From Ga0077527 sp964486865 (lineage in GTDB: Bacteria > Pseudomonadota > Gammaproteobacteria > Burkholderiales > SG8-41): a DNA stretch of 35,079 nucleotides. The position numbers and the translations under genes are program-made. Within the stretch, counting starts at the first letter, position 1. Every line of letters starts with the position of its first letter. The stretch covers positions 1 through 35,079 of the forward strand of contig CAZAOZ010000032.1 in NCBI GenBank assembly GCA_964486865.1, read 5' to 3'. Below are positions 15,119 to 22,541 of this stretch, one piece after another. Below the pieces are notes generated by a model. It saw only the letters and a program-made list of their open reading frames with translations. It was not told the DNA's origin and made no database searches.

Positions 15119-16615
15119 GTGTCTCTGGCCGTACTCTATAGTCGCGCGCTGGCGGGCATGACGGCCCCGCTGGTCACCGTTGAGGCGCATCTGGCCAACG
15201 GCCTGCCGGCGTTCACCATCGTCGGCCTGCCCGAAGTGGAAGTGAAAGAGGCCAAGGATCGCGTGCGCGCCGCGCTGCAAAACGCGCGCTTTGAATTTCC
15301 GGCGCGGCGCATCACCGTCAATCTGGCGCCGGCCGATCTGCCCAAGGAATCCGGACGCTTCGATCTGCCGATCGCGCTGGGCATACTCGCCGCCTCGGGG
15401 CAGATTCCCGTGGCGCGCCTGCAGGATCATGAATTCGCCGGCGAGCTGGCGCTGACCGGTGAACTGCGTCCGGTGCGCGGTGCGCTGGCCATGGCGCTGG
15501 CGGTGGCGCGCGACGGCCGTGCGTTTGTGGTGCCAGCGGCGAATGCCGCGGAAGCGGCGCTGGCTGAAAATGTGGCGGTGCATGCCGCCACGACTCTGGG
15601 CGAAGTCTGCGCGCATCTCGCGGGGCAGGGCCTGTTGCCGCGGCCGGCGCCGGTCGTCGCCGGCGAGGCCGTGGTTTATCCGGACCTGCTCGACGTCAAG
15701 GGCCAGAGCCAGGCGCGGCGCGCACTGGAAATCGCCGCGGCCGGCGGCCACAGCCTGCTGATGGTGGGACCGCCGGGCACCGGCAAGACCATGCTCGCAC
15801 AACGTCTGCCCGGCCTGCTGCCGCCGATGACGCAGCAGGAGGCGGTGGAATCCGCGGCGATACAGTCGGTCGGCGCCAACGGCTTCGATGTCAGCGCGTG
15901 GAAACGCCGGCCGTATCGCGCGCCGCACCACACGGCGTCCGCCGTGGCGCTGGTCGGCGGCGGCAGCAATCCGCGACCCGGCGAAATTTCCATGGCCATG
16001 CACGGCGTGCTGTTTCTCGACGAATTGCCGGAATTCGAGCGCCGCGTGCTGGAAGTATTGCGCGGGCCGCTGGAATCCGGACGCATCACCGTGTCGCGCG
16101 CGGCGCGGCAGGCGGATTTCCCCGCGCAGTTCCAGTTGATCGCGGCGATGAATCCGTGCCCTTGCGGTTATCTGGGCCATTACAACGGACGTTGCCGTTG
16201 TACGCCCGACCAGGTCGCGCGCTACCGCTCGCGTATTTCCGGACCGCTGCTTGATCGCATTGATCTGCAGATCGAAGTGCCGGCGCTGGCGCAGGAAGAA
16301 CTCACGGGCGCCGCGGCAGGTGAATCCTCGGCCGTGGTGTGCGCACGCGCCAGCGTCGCCCGCGAACAGGCGCTCGCCCGCCAGGGCAAACCCAACACCC
16401 AACTTGCCACACGCGAGATCGACCGCCATTGCGCGCCCGACAAGCAGGGCGAGACCCTGCTCAAACAGGCCATCGTGCGCCTCGGCCTGTCGGCGCGCGC
16501 CTATCACCGCGTCCTCAAGGTCGCGCGCACCATCGCCGACCTGGCCGGCGCGGATGCCGTCGCCGGCAACCATGTCGCCGAAGCGATCCAGTACCGCAGG
16601 CTGGATCGCGCGTGA
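15119..16615 (+). CDS. comM: ComM/YifB family Mg chelatase-like AAA+ ATPase
   Basis: A 498-residue AAA+ protein. Members in naturally transformable bacteria act as branch-migration helicases that help integrate incoming DNA. The GTG start gives the family N-terminus MSLAVLYSRALAGM. The N-terminal Lon-like ChlI domain (GLPEVEVKEAKDRVRAA, PADLPKESGRFDLPIALG) is followed by Walker A GPPGTGKTM near residue 218, then HHTASAVALVGGGSNPRPGEIS, Walker B GVLFLDELPEF, the cysteine-rich NPCPCGYLGH and GRCRCTPDQV, sensor/arginine regions RISGPLLDRID, and the C-terminal ARAYHRVLKVARTIADLAG. The gene is complete, but about 110 bp of its 3' end recur twice downstream (17177 and 28771). Confidence 0.95.
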   Translation: MSLAVLYSRALAGMTAPLVTVEAHLANGLPAFTIVGLPEVEVKEAKDRVRAALQNARFEFPARRITVNLAPADLPKESGRFDLPIALGILAASGQIPVARLQDHEFAGELALTGELRPVRGALAMALAVARDGRAFVVPAANAAEAALAENVAVHAATTLGEVCAHLAGQGLLPRPAPVVAGEAVVYPDLLDVKGQSQARRALEIAAAGGHSLLMVGPPGTGKTMLAQRLPGLLPPMTQQEAVESAAIQSVGANGFDVSAWKRRPYRAPHHTASAVALVGGGSNPRPGEISMAMHGVLFLDELPEFERRVLEVLRGPLESGRITVSRAARQADFPAQFQLIAAMNPCPCGYLGHYNGRCRCTPDQVARYRSRISGPLLDRIDLQIEVPALAQEELTGAAAGESSAVVCARASVAREQALARQGKPNTQLATREIDRHCAPDKQGETLLKQAIVRLGLSARAYHRVLKVARTIADLAGADAVAGNHVAEAIQYRRLDRA

Positions 16616-16659
16616 GCCGCATGGCACCCTGGGCTCACACCTGATACAGTCAATGCACC

Positions 16660-16932
16660 ATGGAATTTGAGTACGATCCGGCGAAAGCCGCGCGCAATCT
16701 CAAAAAACACAAGGTCAGTTTTGAGGAGGCCGCCTCGGTTTTTGGCGACCCCATGGCTTATACGTTTGTCGACCCGGATCACTCGATTGACGAAGAACGC
16801 TGGTTGATGTTCGGACTGTCCCGCATGGGGAGAGTTCTGGCTGTAATCTTTACCTGCCGCAGGGCAACGTGCCGGATCATCGGTGCGCGTCTTGCGACCA
16901 GACATGAAAGGAAAATCCATGAAGAAGGTTGA
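16660..16932 (+). CDS. brnT: BrnT-family toxin
   Basis: A 90-residue protein of the BrnT family, RelE-like ribonucleases that arrest translation until bound by an antitoxin. The family pattern is clear: FEYDPAKAARNLKKHKVSFEEAASVFGDPMAYTFVDPDHS, then EERWLMFGLSRMGRVLAVIFT, IIGARLAT and RHERKIHEEG. It starts 44 bases after the comM stop, inside the inserted DNA, and its last 14 bases overlap the next gene. The position between two comM 3' ends points to horizontal gain. Confidence 0.9.
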   Translation: MEFEYDPAKAARNLKKHKVSFEEAASVFGDPMAYTFVDPDHSIDEERWLMFGLSRMGRVLAVIFTCRRATCRIIGARLATRHERKIHEEG

Positions 16933-17170
16933 AGAAATGCGCGCCGAATACCGGATTGCGAGCCTCGGCAAAGGAGTGCGCGGGAAACACTACGCCGAGT
17001 TCAGGAAGGGCAGCAATCTGGTGATACTCACGCCGGAATTGGCAAAAATCTTTCCGACCAACGAAGCCGTCAATGCGGCGCTGGGATCCTTGGTCGGTGT
17101 TGCGCGATCCGCAACACGAATAACCCGGCACCCGGCACGGGCGCGCACGAAAGCGACGCGCGCTGGTTAA
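16919..17170 (+). CDS. Small partner of BrnT, probable antitoxin
   Basis: An 83-residue basic protein starting MKKVEEMRAEYRIASLGKGVRGKHYAEFRKGSNLVILTPELAKIFP and continuing with TNEAVNAAL, a pattern common in small antitoxin-like proteins coded next to BrnT or other RelE-like toxins. It is not a canonical BrnA: the usual long ribbon-helix-helix tail is replaced by the short TNEAVNAALGSLVG helix followed by an Arg/Thr/Ala-rich tail. It overlaps the toxin gene by 14 bases, the usual sign of a toxin-antitoxin pair. The stop is only six bases from the start of the second comM tail copy. The antitoxin role is an inference from family and position. Confidence 0.75.
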   Translation: MKKVEEMRAEYRIASLGKGVRGKHYAEFRKGSNLVILTPELAKIFPTNEAVNAALGSLVGVARSATRITRHPARARTKATRAG

Positions 17171-17176
17171 TCCGGT

Positions 17177-17325
17177 TCACCGCGTTCTCAAGGTCGCCCG
17201 CACCATCGCCGACCTGGCCGGTGCGGAGGCGGTTGCCGGCAGCCATGTTGCCGAAGCGATTCAGTACCGTCGGCTGGGCCGCGCGTGAGCGCATCACCGC
17301 ACTGATTACGCTGCCGATGCTCGCC
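17177..17325 (+). pseudogene. Second copy of comM 3' end plus decayed start of the bcr transporter gene
   Basis: Bases 17177-17288 repeat the last 110 bases of comM at roughly 88 percent identity by eye, still encoding KVARTIADLAGAEAVAGSHV and the closing QYRRLGRA with stop. The sequence then continues (17285-17325) as a copy of the first codons of the Bcr/CflA gene at 28848: GTGAGCGCA, ACCGC, then TTACGCTGCC and TGCTCGCC, with about ten bases lost and the frame broken. It is therefore a fossil of a comM-bcr junction, not a simple comM duplication. Most third-position differences are silent, suggesting it came from a related, once-functional locus. Confidence 0.88.
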
Positions 17326-17479
17326 GCGCCTACGCTTAAAAGGGGGCGCATCCTTTATTCATTTTCGGTTCGAGCGCGTGCGGCTCAAATCTAAAAAGCC
17401 GTAGTTCGGCCATCTGGAACTGCACAACATTATCAGCCCTGTTGATGATCCGGCGCAGGTCGTGCGGGTGTTCAGCGCA
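17326..17479. other. Non-coding stretch, with possible coding remnant
   Basis: This stretch, with the decayed junction copy before it, gives more than 300 bases without a functional gene. One plus-strand frame, interrupted by a single TAG near 17402, reads FGHLELHNIISPVDDPAQVV and ends at a TGA near 17490. It looks like the tail of a lost gene but I cannot assign it to a family. No promoter or RNA gene is evident. Confidence 0.4.
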
Positions 17480-17794
17480 TCACAGCTTTGAGATCAGCTT
17501 CAGGTAGTTGGCAAACTTTGTGCGCATCGCGGGATCGATTTCGAGGTGACAGATCCGTCTGTCGTGGCTGACGCGACACTTGTGAACCACGCCCAGATTA
17601 ACAAGCCTTTGCAGACGCCGGCGGACGGTCGCAGATGCACCAAGTTTCAACAAGAGCAAACTCTTGATCGTCAACGAGCGCCCCTGTTCCTGATGATAGC
17701 CAATTTCGACAATAAGCCTATTATCAACAGGGGTTTTAAGGCAGGGTAAATGCTTCAGCCTGAACGCCTGAAGTCTTCGAAAATGTTGAAACAT
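17480..17794 (-). CDS. Small MarR-like winged-helix DNA-binding protein
   Basis: A 104-residue protein. Residues about 28-92 fit a winged helix: IVEIGYHQEQGRSLTIKSLLLL, then the recognition-helix part ASATVRRRLQRLVNLGVV and the wing SHDRRICHLEID. It lacks the dimerisation helices of full MarR proteins. It was divergent from the signalling operon before the IS5 element landed between them. Its leader (17795-17907) is AT-rich and has a repeated ATTGATC motif (17836-17854) that could be its own operator; this is only suggestive. Base composition is lower in GC than the neighbouring chromosome, in line with acquired DNA. Confidence 0.65.
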   Translation of the reverse strand: MFQHFRRLQAFRLKHLPCLKTPVDNRLIVEIGYHQEQGRSLTIKSLLLLKLGASATVRRRLQRLVNLGVVHKCRVSHDRRICHLEIDPAMRTKFANYLKLISKL

Positions 17795-17907
17795 GGCTCA
17801 TTTAACACCTTAACTCCCGGGGGGCGATGATTAAATATTGATCAGATTGATCGACATTTTTTAATAAAATACCAATATACTGGTGTGCTGATAGGCACTT
17901 GATTTAA

Positions 17908-19106
17908 GGAAACGCTGAATAAGTCCGCGAATCAGTCCACGCGAACGGTGGTTGTACGTTGTTGATAGGTAGATCGTGTGATCGAAGACAGCGGGGCGAG
18001 ACATGAAGCAGATGACATTTGCGACGACGAAGGGGTTCGAGGTGCATGGCAGAGCCACCCGCAAGGCGGAGTTTCTGGCGCGCATGGAAGCGCTGGTGCC
18101 GTGGGCGGCGTTGTGCGCACTGATTGAGCCGCACTACCCGCAGGCCGGAAACGGTCGCCCACCGAAAGGCGTGGAGCGGATGCTGCGGATGTATCTGATT
18201 GCCAACTGGTTTAACCTGGGCGATGAAGCCTGCGAGGATGCGCTGTATGACGTGGCTGTGTTTCGCGACTTCTGCCGGATTGACCTTGGTCGTGAGCGCG
18301 CGCCGGACGCCACGACATTGCTTCAATTTCGCCATTTGCTCGAAGCACATCAGATCGGCGCCGCGCTGTTCACCACGATCGGCGAGTTGCTCCAGGCTAA
18401 TGGCATGAAGCTCTCCGGGGGCACGATTGTCGATGCCACACTGATCGCAGCGCCACCCTCGACCAAGAACCGGGAGCAGAGCCGCGACCCGGAAATGCAC
18501 CAGAGCAAGAAGGGCAACCAATGGCACTTCGGCATGAAACTGCACATCGGCGTGGACAGTCAAACCGGCCTGATCCACAGCGCGAGCGTCACCGCCGGCA
18601 ACGTGCATGACAGCCAAGAGCTGCCCAACCTGCTGCATGGCGGGGAGACCCGGCTCTACGGCGACAGCGCCTACCGGGGCAAGAAACAGCGCGAACGGCT
18701 CAAGGTCATTGCACCGGAGGCACGCGACTTCACCAACAAACGGGCCTACAAGAATCGGCCGTTGACCGACGCGGACAAGGAGACCAACCGCAGGAAGTCC
18801 AGGGTGCGCGCCAAGGTCGAACATCCGTTCCTGACGCTCAAGCGCTTCTGGGGTTTCGCCAAAGTCCGCTATCGCGGCTTGGCCAAGAATGCCAATCGCG
18901 CGTTCGCGATGCTGGCATTGATCAATCTGAGCAAATGGGGAATACCACTCGCAGGACAGGTGCGTCCAGCGTGAGCTAAATACCGGGGCATGCCCCGATT
19001 GATCTCTAAAAATAGCCTGCATAAGGGTGAAAAATTTGTTCAACTCACGAATTCAATCGAATCGCGTTCATCTGTCGCTCCATGCGGCCACTTGATCAGC
19101 GATTCC
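17908..19106 (+). mobile_element. Complete IS5-family insertion sequence, 1199 bp
   Basis: The left end GGAAACGCTGAATAAGTCC and the complement of the right end GGAATCGCTGATCAAGTGG match at 16 of 19 bases. Both ends are flanked by TTAA (17904-17907 and 19107-19110), which fits the YTAR target duplication of the IS5 group. One transposase gene fills most of the element and is intact, so the copy may be active or recent. It inserted in the intergenic space between the MarR-like gene and the hybrid kinase operon. Confidence 0.95.
18003..18974 (+). CDS. IS5-family DDE transposase
   Basis: A 323-residue transposase that moves the surrounding element by cut-and-paste DDE chemistry. The N-terminal part contains the IS5 DUF772-like region (GRPPKGVERMLRMYLIANWFNLGDEACEDALYD is typical in order). 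The catalytic Asp residues are in GGTIVDATLI and LYGDSAYRG, and the Glu in RAKVEHPFLTLKRFWGF (the Y-R-K/E region). Length is normal and no frameshift is present. The ATG lies 95 bases inside the left terminal repeat. GC-rich codon use resembles the host chromosome. Confidence 0.95.
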   Translation: MKQMTFATTKGFEVHGRATRKAEFLARMEALVPWAALCALIEPHYPQAGNGRPPKGVERMLRMYLIANWFNLGDEACEDALYDVAVFRDFCRIDLGRERAPDATTLLQFRHLLEAHQIGAALFTTIGELLQANGMKLSGGTIVDATLIAAPPSTKNREQSRDPEMHQSKKGNQWHFGMKLHIGVDSQTGLIHSASVTAGNVHDSQELPNLLHGGETRLYGDSAYRGKKQRERLKVIAPEARDFTNKRAYKNRPLTDADKETNRRKSRVRAKVEHPFLTLKRFWGFAKVRYRGLAKNANRAFAMLALINLSKWGIPLAGQVRPA

Positions 19107-19128
19107 TTAATAAGATAAAAGAATCATT

Positions 19129-19142
19129 TTGATTTATATCAA
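19129..19142. promoter_or_regulatory. Perfect FNR/ANR/DNR-type binding palindrome
   Basis: TTGATTTATATCAA matches the consensus TTGAT-N4-ATCAA at every position. It lies just to the right of the IS5 element and 232 bases before the ATG of the hybrid kinase gene, in the space between divergent genes. Regulators of the CRP-FNR group using this site respond to low oxygen (FNR/ANR) or nitric oxide (DNR). A convincing -10 box at the class II distance was not found, so which gene it serves is open. Confidence 0.7.
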
Positions 19143-19249
19143 GAGGCGATCCCTCTCATTGTCGGCGGTCGCTTGGTTCAGTATCCACAACGCCACGAAC
19201 ATGTTTCACGTATCACGGTGCGTTATTACCTGAATTGGGGGCCCTCGAA

Positions 19250-19381
19250 ATGCGGAACGCGTGGACAAGAGCGTCGATGCACCGCACCGTGAACGGGCCT
19301 GTGATCATGTGCGCCCAACCCCCGATCCTGTTCGCAATGCTCATCTCTGCATGGGTGGCCGCAGGGAGGCCGCATGACTGA
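19250..19381 (+). CDS. Possible 43-codon leader ORF before the hybrid kinase
   Basis: A short frame from ATG 19250, with GGGG about nine bases upstream, runs to a TGA that overlaps the kinase ATG by eight bases. It encodes one hydrophobic stretch (PPILFAMLISAWVAAG). The overlap would allow translational coupling to the kinase gene. It has no recognisable family, and a frame of this length is common by chance in GC-rich DNA, so this is a weak call. Confidence 0.25.
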   Translation: MRNAWTRASMHRTVNGPVIMCAQPPILFAMLISAWVAAGRPHD

Positions 19382-22300
19382 CCGCAAGCAAAACGGATGG
19401 TGGGGAAGCCTGCGGGGGAAGCTGATTCTGCTCGCGCTGATCGGCTTCGTGCCGCTCTTCGGCCTTGCGGTTTACCAGGCCATCGGGTCGCGCCAGCAGG
19501 CGCTCGCCGAGGCGCACGCCGCAGTGGCCCGCGTGGCAAAACAAGCCGAAAGTGAACTGGCGGCGCACATCCGGGGCACGCGCCAGCTCCTGCACGCCAT
19601 GGCCGCAAACCCGGCGCTGCGCGGCAACGACTTTGCCGCCTGCGCGGCGGCGCTCGCGGCGCAACTTGAATTGGGCAAGCGTTATTCCGTGCTCTTCGTC
19701 GCAGGCCGTGACGGCAGGCTGCTGTGCCCCTCGGACCCGGCGGCCGCGCCCGTGAACTATGCGGACCGGGACTACTTCCGGCGAGCACTCGAGACCCGGC
19801 AAGCGGCGATTGGAAAGCCGCTCATCGGCCGGGTGACGAAGGTGGCGGCTCTGCCAGTCGCCCAGCCGCTGCTGGACGCGAGCGGCGAAGTACAGCGCGT
19901 ACTCGCCGCCGCCCTTGATCTCGCCTGGATCGGGGCGGAGATTTCCAGCGCGCTGCCATCGCAGAGCCTCGTCGTTGTGATCTCGGACAAGGAAGGCCGC
20001 GTACTCTATCGCCAACCGGACAATGACAGGTGGTTCGGGCATTTTGATCCGAAGGCGCCGATCAACCAGGCATTGCGCGCCCAGCGTCCGGGCGAAGCGT
20101 TCGAGACGGTCGGCATTGACGGCAATTCGCGGATTTTTGCGGTCGCGCATATACGCGATTTCCCCGAAAGCTCCCTCGTCATCCGGGTGGGCGCTACACG
20201 CGAGGCGCTGACCGCGGCGGCGGACCGCGAGCTTGCGACCGCGCTCGTGGTGCTGATCATCGTCGCCGGCTTCGTCCTGTTCGCCATGGTCGCCGTCGCG
20301 GAGAAGTTCGTGCGCGCTCCGGTCGCCAGGCTGGCAGGCGCCGCCGCCAGGCTCAGCGAAGGCGAACTCTCCGCGCGTGTCCCGGAGGCGGAGTATCGCG
20401 GCGAGCTGGCCGGGCTCGCCGCCGCGTTCAACCGCATGGCCGCGGCGCTGCAAACACAGATGGCGCGCACCGCGGTGGTGGTGGAAGCCGCCCCGGATCC
20501 CATCGTGATCGTGGATCACACGGGCCGGATTGTGATCGTCAACGCCCGTACCGAGGCAGTGTTCGGTTATGCGCGCGCGGAACTGCTCGGTCAGCCCGTC
20601 GAGTTGCTGATCCCGCAGCGCCTGCACGCGGCACATGTCACGCAACGCGCCTCGTACCAGGAGAAACCCCATGCGCGCGCGATGGGCGCGGGCCGCGAAC
20701 TGTTCGCGCGGCGCAAGGACGGTAGCGAATTCGCGGTGGACATCAGTCTCAGCCCGCTCGTCACGCCGGAAGGGACGCTGATCATCAGCACGGTGCGCGA
20801 TGTGACCGAGCGCAAGCAGGCGGAGCGGCGGATCGGCCGGCAACTGGAGCACCTGAACCTGCTCGATCACATCACGCGTTCGATCGGCGAGCGCCAGGAT
20901 CTGAAGAGCATTTTCCAAGTCGCGGTGCGGAGCATCGAGGACAGCCTGCCGATCGATTTCGGCTGCGTGTGCCTGTATGACGCGGCGGCCAATGCGCTCA
21001 CGGTGACCTCGGTCGGCGTGAAGAGCGCGGCGTTCGCCCACGAGCTGACCATGGACGCGAAGGCCACGATCGGCATCGACAACAACGGCCTTGCGCGCTG
21101 CGTGCAGGGGCAACTGGTGTACGAGCCTGACATCGGCCAGGTGCGTTTCCCGTTCCCCGAGCGCCTTGCCGGCGCCGGGCTCGGTTCGATGGTGCTGGCG
21201 CCGCTCAAATCCGAGAGCCGGGTGTTCGGCGTGCTGGTGGCCGCGCGGCGCGGAGTGAATGGCTTCAGTAGCATCGAGTGCGAATTCCTGCGGCAGTTGA
21301 GCGAGCACATCGCGCTCGCCGCCCACCAGGCGCAGCTCTACGGCGCGCTGCGGCAGGCCTACGACGACCTGCGCCAGACGCAAGCCGCGATGATGCAGGA
21401 GGAGCGCCTGCGCGCGCTCGGCCAGATGGCGAGCGGCATCGCGCACGACATCAACAACGCCCTTTCGCCGGTGTCGCTGTACACCGAGTCGATGCTGGAA
21501 ACGGAGAAGAACCTGAGCGATCGGGCCCGCGGCTATCTGGAGACCATCCAGCGCTCGGTCGAGGACGTGGCGCAGACGGTCGCGCGCATGCGGGAATTCT
21601 ACCGGCCGCGCGAGCAGCAGATCGCGCTCACGGCCGTGCAGATGAACGACCTGGTGCAGCAGGTCGTCGAACTGACGAAAGCGCGCTGGAGCGACCAGCC
21701 GCTGCAAAGCGGCGTCGTGATCCACGCGGCGACCGAACTGGCGCCCGATCTGCCGAAGATCATGGGGGTGGAGGGCGAAATCCGCGAGGCGCTGACCAAC
21801 CTGATTTTCAACGCAGTGGACGCACTGCCCAAGGGCGGCACGCTGACGTTGCGCACCCGGCTCGCCGGCGCCGCGCCGGATCAATCCGTGATCGTCGAGG
21901 TCGTCGACACCGGCGTCGGCATGGACGAAGAGACGCGCCAGCGCTGCCTGGAACCGTTTTACACCACCAAGGGTGAGCGTGGCACGGGCCTGGGCCTCGC
22001 CATGGTGTTCGGCACGGTGCAGCGGCACAGCGCGGAGATGGAAATCGAAAGCGCGCCCGGCGCCGGCACCACCGTGCGGCTCCTGTTCGCCGCGCAGACC
22101 GCGCCCCTCGGGGAGCCCGGCCGTGCGTCGGCGGCGCTCAATGTATCCTCGCGGCTGCGGCTGCTGCTGATCGACGACGACCCGATCCTGCTCAAGTCGC
22201 TGCGCGACGCGCTGGAGACCGACGGCCATGTCATTACCCCGGCGAACGGCGGCGAGGCGGGCATCGCCGCGTTCCGCCTGGCGCTCGATCGCGGGGAGAG

Positions 22301-22535
22301 GTTCGACGCGGTGTTCACCGACCTCGGCATGCCCTACGTGGACGGGCGCCGCGTCGCCGTCGCGGTGAAGGAAATGTCTCCCGCCACGCCGGTGATCATG
22401 CTCACCGGCTGGGGCCGGCGGCTGGTTTCGGAGGGCGACATCCCGCCGCACGTCGACCGGGTGCTCGCCAAGCCGCCGAAACTGCGCGAAGTGCGCGAAG
22501 CGCTCGCACAGCTCTGCCGGCCCGCAGGAATCTGA
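19374..22535 (+). CDS. PDC-HAMP-PAS-GAF hybrid sensor histidine kinase
   Basis: A 1053-residue inner-membrane hybrid kinase. Membrane segment 1 is at about 16-36 and segment 2 at 290-310; between them is a periplasmic dCache/PDC-like sensor (NYADRDYFRRALET is the typical motif). HAMP follows to about 362, then PAS (365-475, ending VRDVTERK), GAF (509-660), HisKA with His691 in SGIAHDINNALSP, and HATPase with N-box TNLIFNAVDA, DTGVGM and GTGLGLAMV. A C-terminal REC (930-1050) carries Asp983 in FTDLGMPY. All phosphotransfer residues are present. GGGAGG lies eight bases upstream. The response-regulator gene follows after six bases, so it is the likely partner. The ligand is unknown. Confidence 0.93.
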   Translation: MTDRKQNGWWGSLRGKLILLALIGFVPLFGLAVYQAIGSRQQALAEAHAAVARVAKQAESELAAHIRGTRQLLHAMAANPALRGNDFAACAAALAAQLELGKRYSVLFVAGRDGRLLCPSDPAAAPVNYADRDYFRRALETRQAAIGKPLIGRVTKVAALPVAQPLLDASGEVQRVLAAALDLAWIGAEISSALPSQSLVVVISDKEGRVLYRQPDNDRWFGHFDPKAPINQALRAQRPGEAFETVGIDGNSRIFAVAHIRDFPESSLVIRVGATREALTAAADRELATALVVLIIVAGFVLFAMVAVAEKFVRAPVARLAGAAARLSEGELSARVPEAEYRGELAGLAAAFNRMAAALQTQMARTAVVVEAAPDPIVIVDHTGRIVIVNARTEAVFGYARAELLGQPVELLIPQRLHAAHVTQRASYQEKPHARAMGAGRELFARRKDGSEFAVDISLSPLVTPEGTLIISTVRDVTERKQAERRIGRQLEHLNLLDHITRSIGERQDLKSIFQVAVRSIEDSLPIDFGCVCLYDAAANALTVTSVGVKSAAFAHELTMDAKATIGIDNNGLARCVQGQLVYEPDIGQVRFPFPERLAGAGLGSMVLAPLKSESRVFGVLVAARRGVNGFSSIECEFLRQLSEHIALAAHQAQLYGALRQAYDDLRQTQAAMMQEERLRALGQMASGIAHDINNALSPVSLYTESMLETEKNLSDRARGYLETIQRSVEDVAQTVARMREFYRPREQQIALTAVQMNDLVQQVVELTKARWSDQPLQSGVVIHAATELAPDLPKIMGVEGEIREALTNLIFNAVDALPKGGTLTLRTRLAGAAPDQSVIVEVVDTGVGMDEETRQRCLEPFYTTKGERGTGLGLAMVFGTVQRHSAEMEIESAPGAGTTVRLLFAAQTAPLGEPGRASAALNVSSRLRLLLIDDDPILLKSLRDALETDGHVITPANGGEAGIAAFRLALDRGERFDAVFTDLGMPYVDGRRVAVAVKEMSPATPVIMLTGWGRRLVSEGDIPPHVDRVLAKPPKLREVREALAQLCRPAGI

Positions 22536-22541
22536 GCGCGC

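Noticed and set aside
14951..16627. A 558-codon minus-strand frame opposite comM
   Set aside because: It mirrors the comM codons, has no family features and runs through the palindromic element; a coding shadow.
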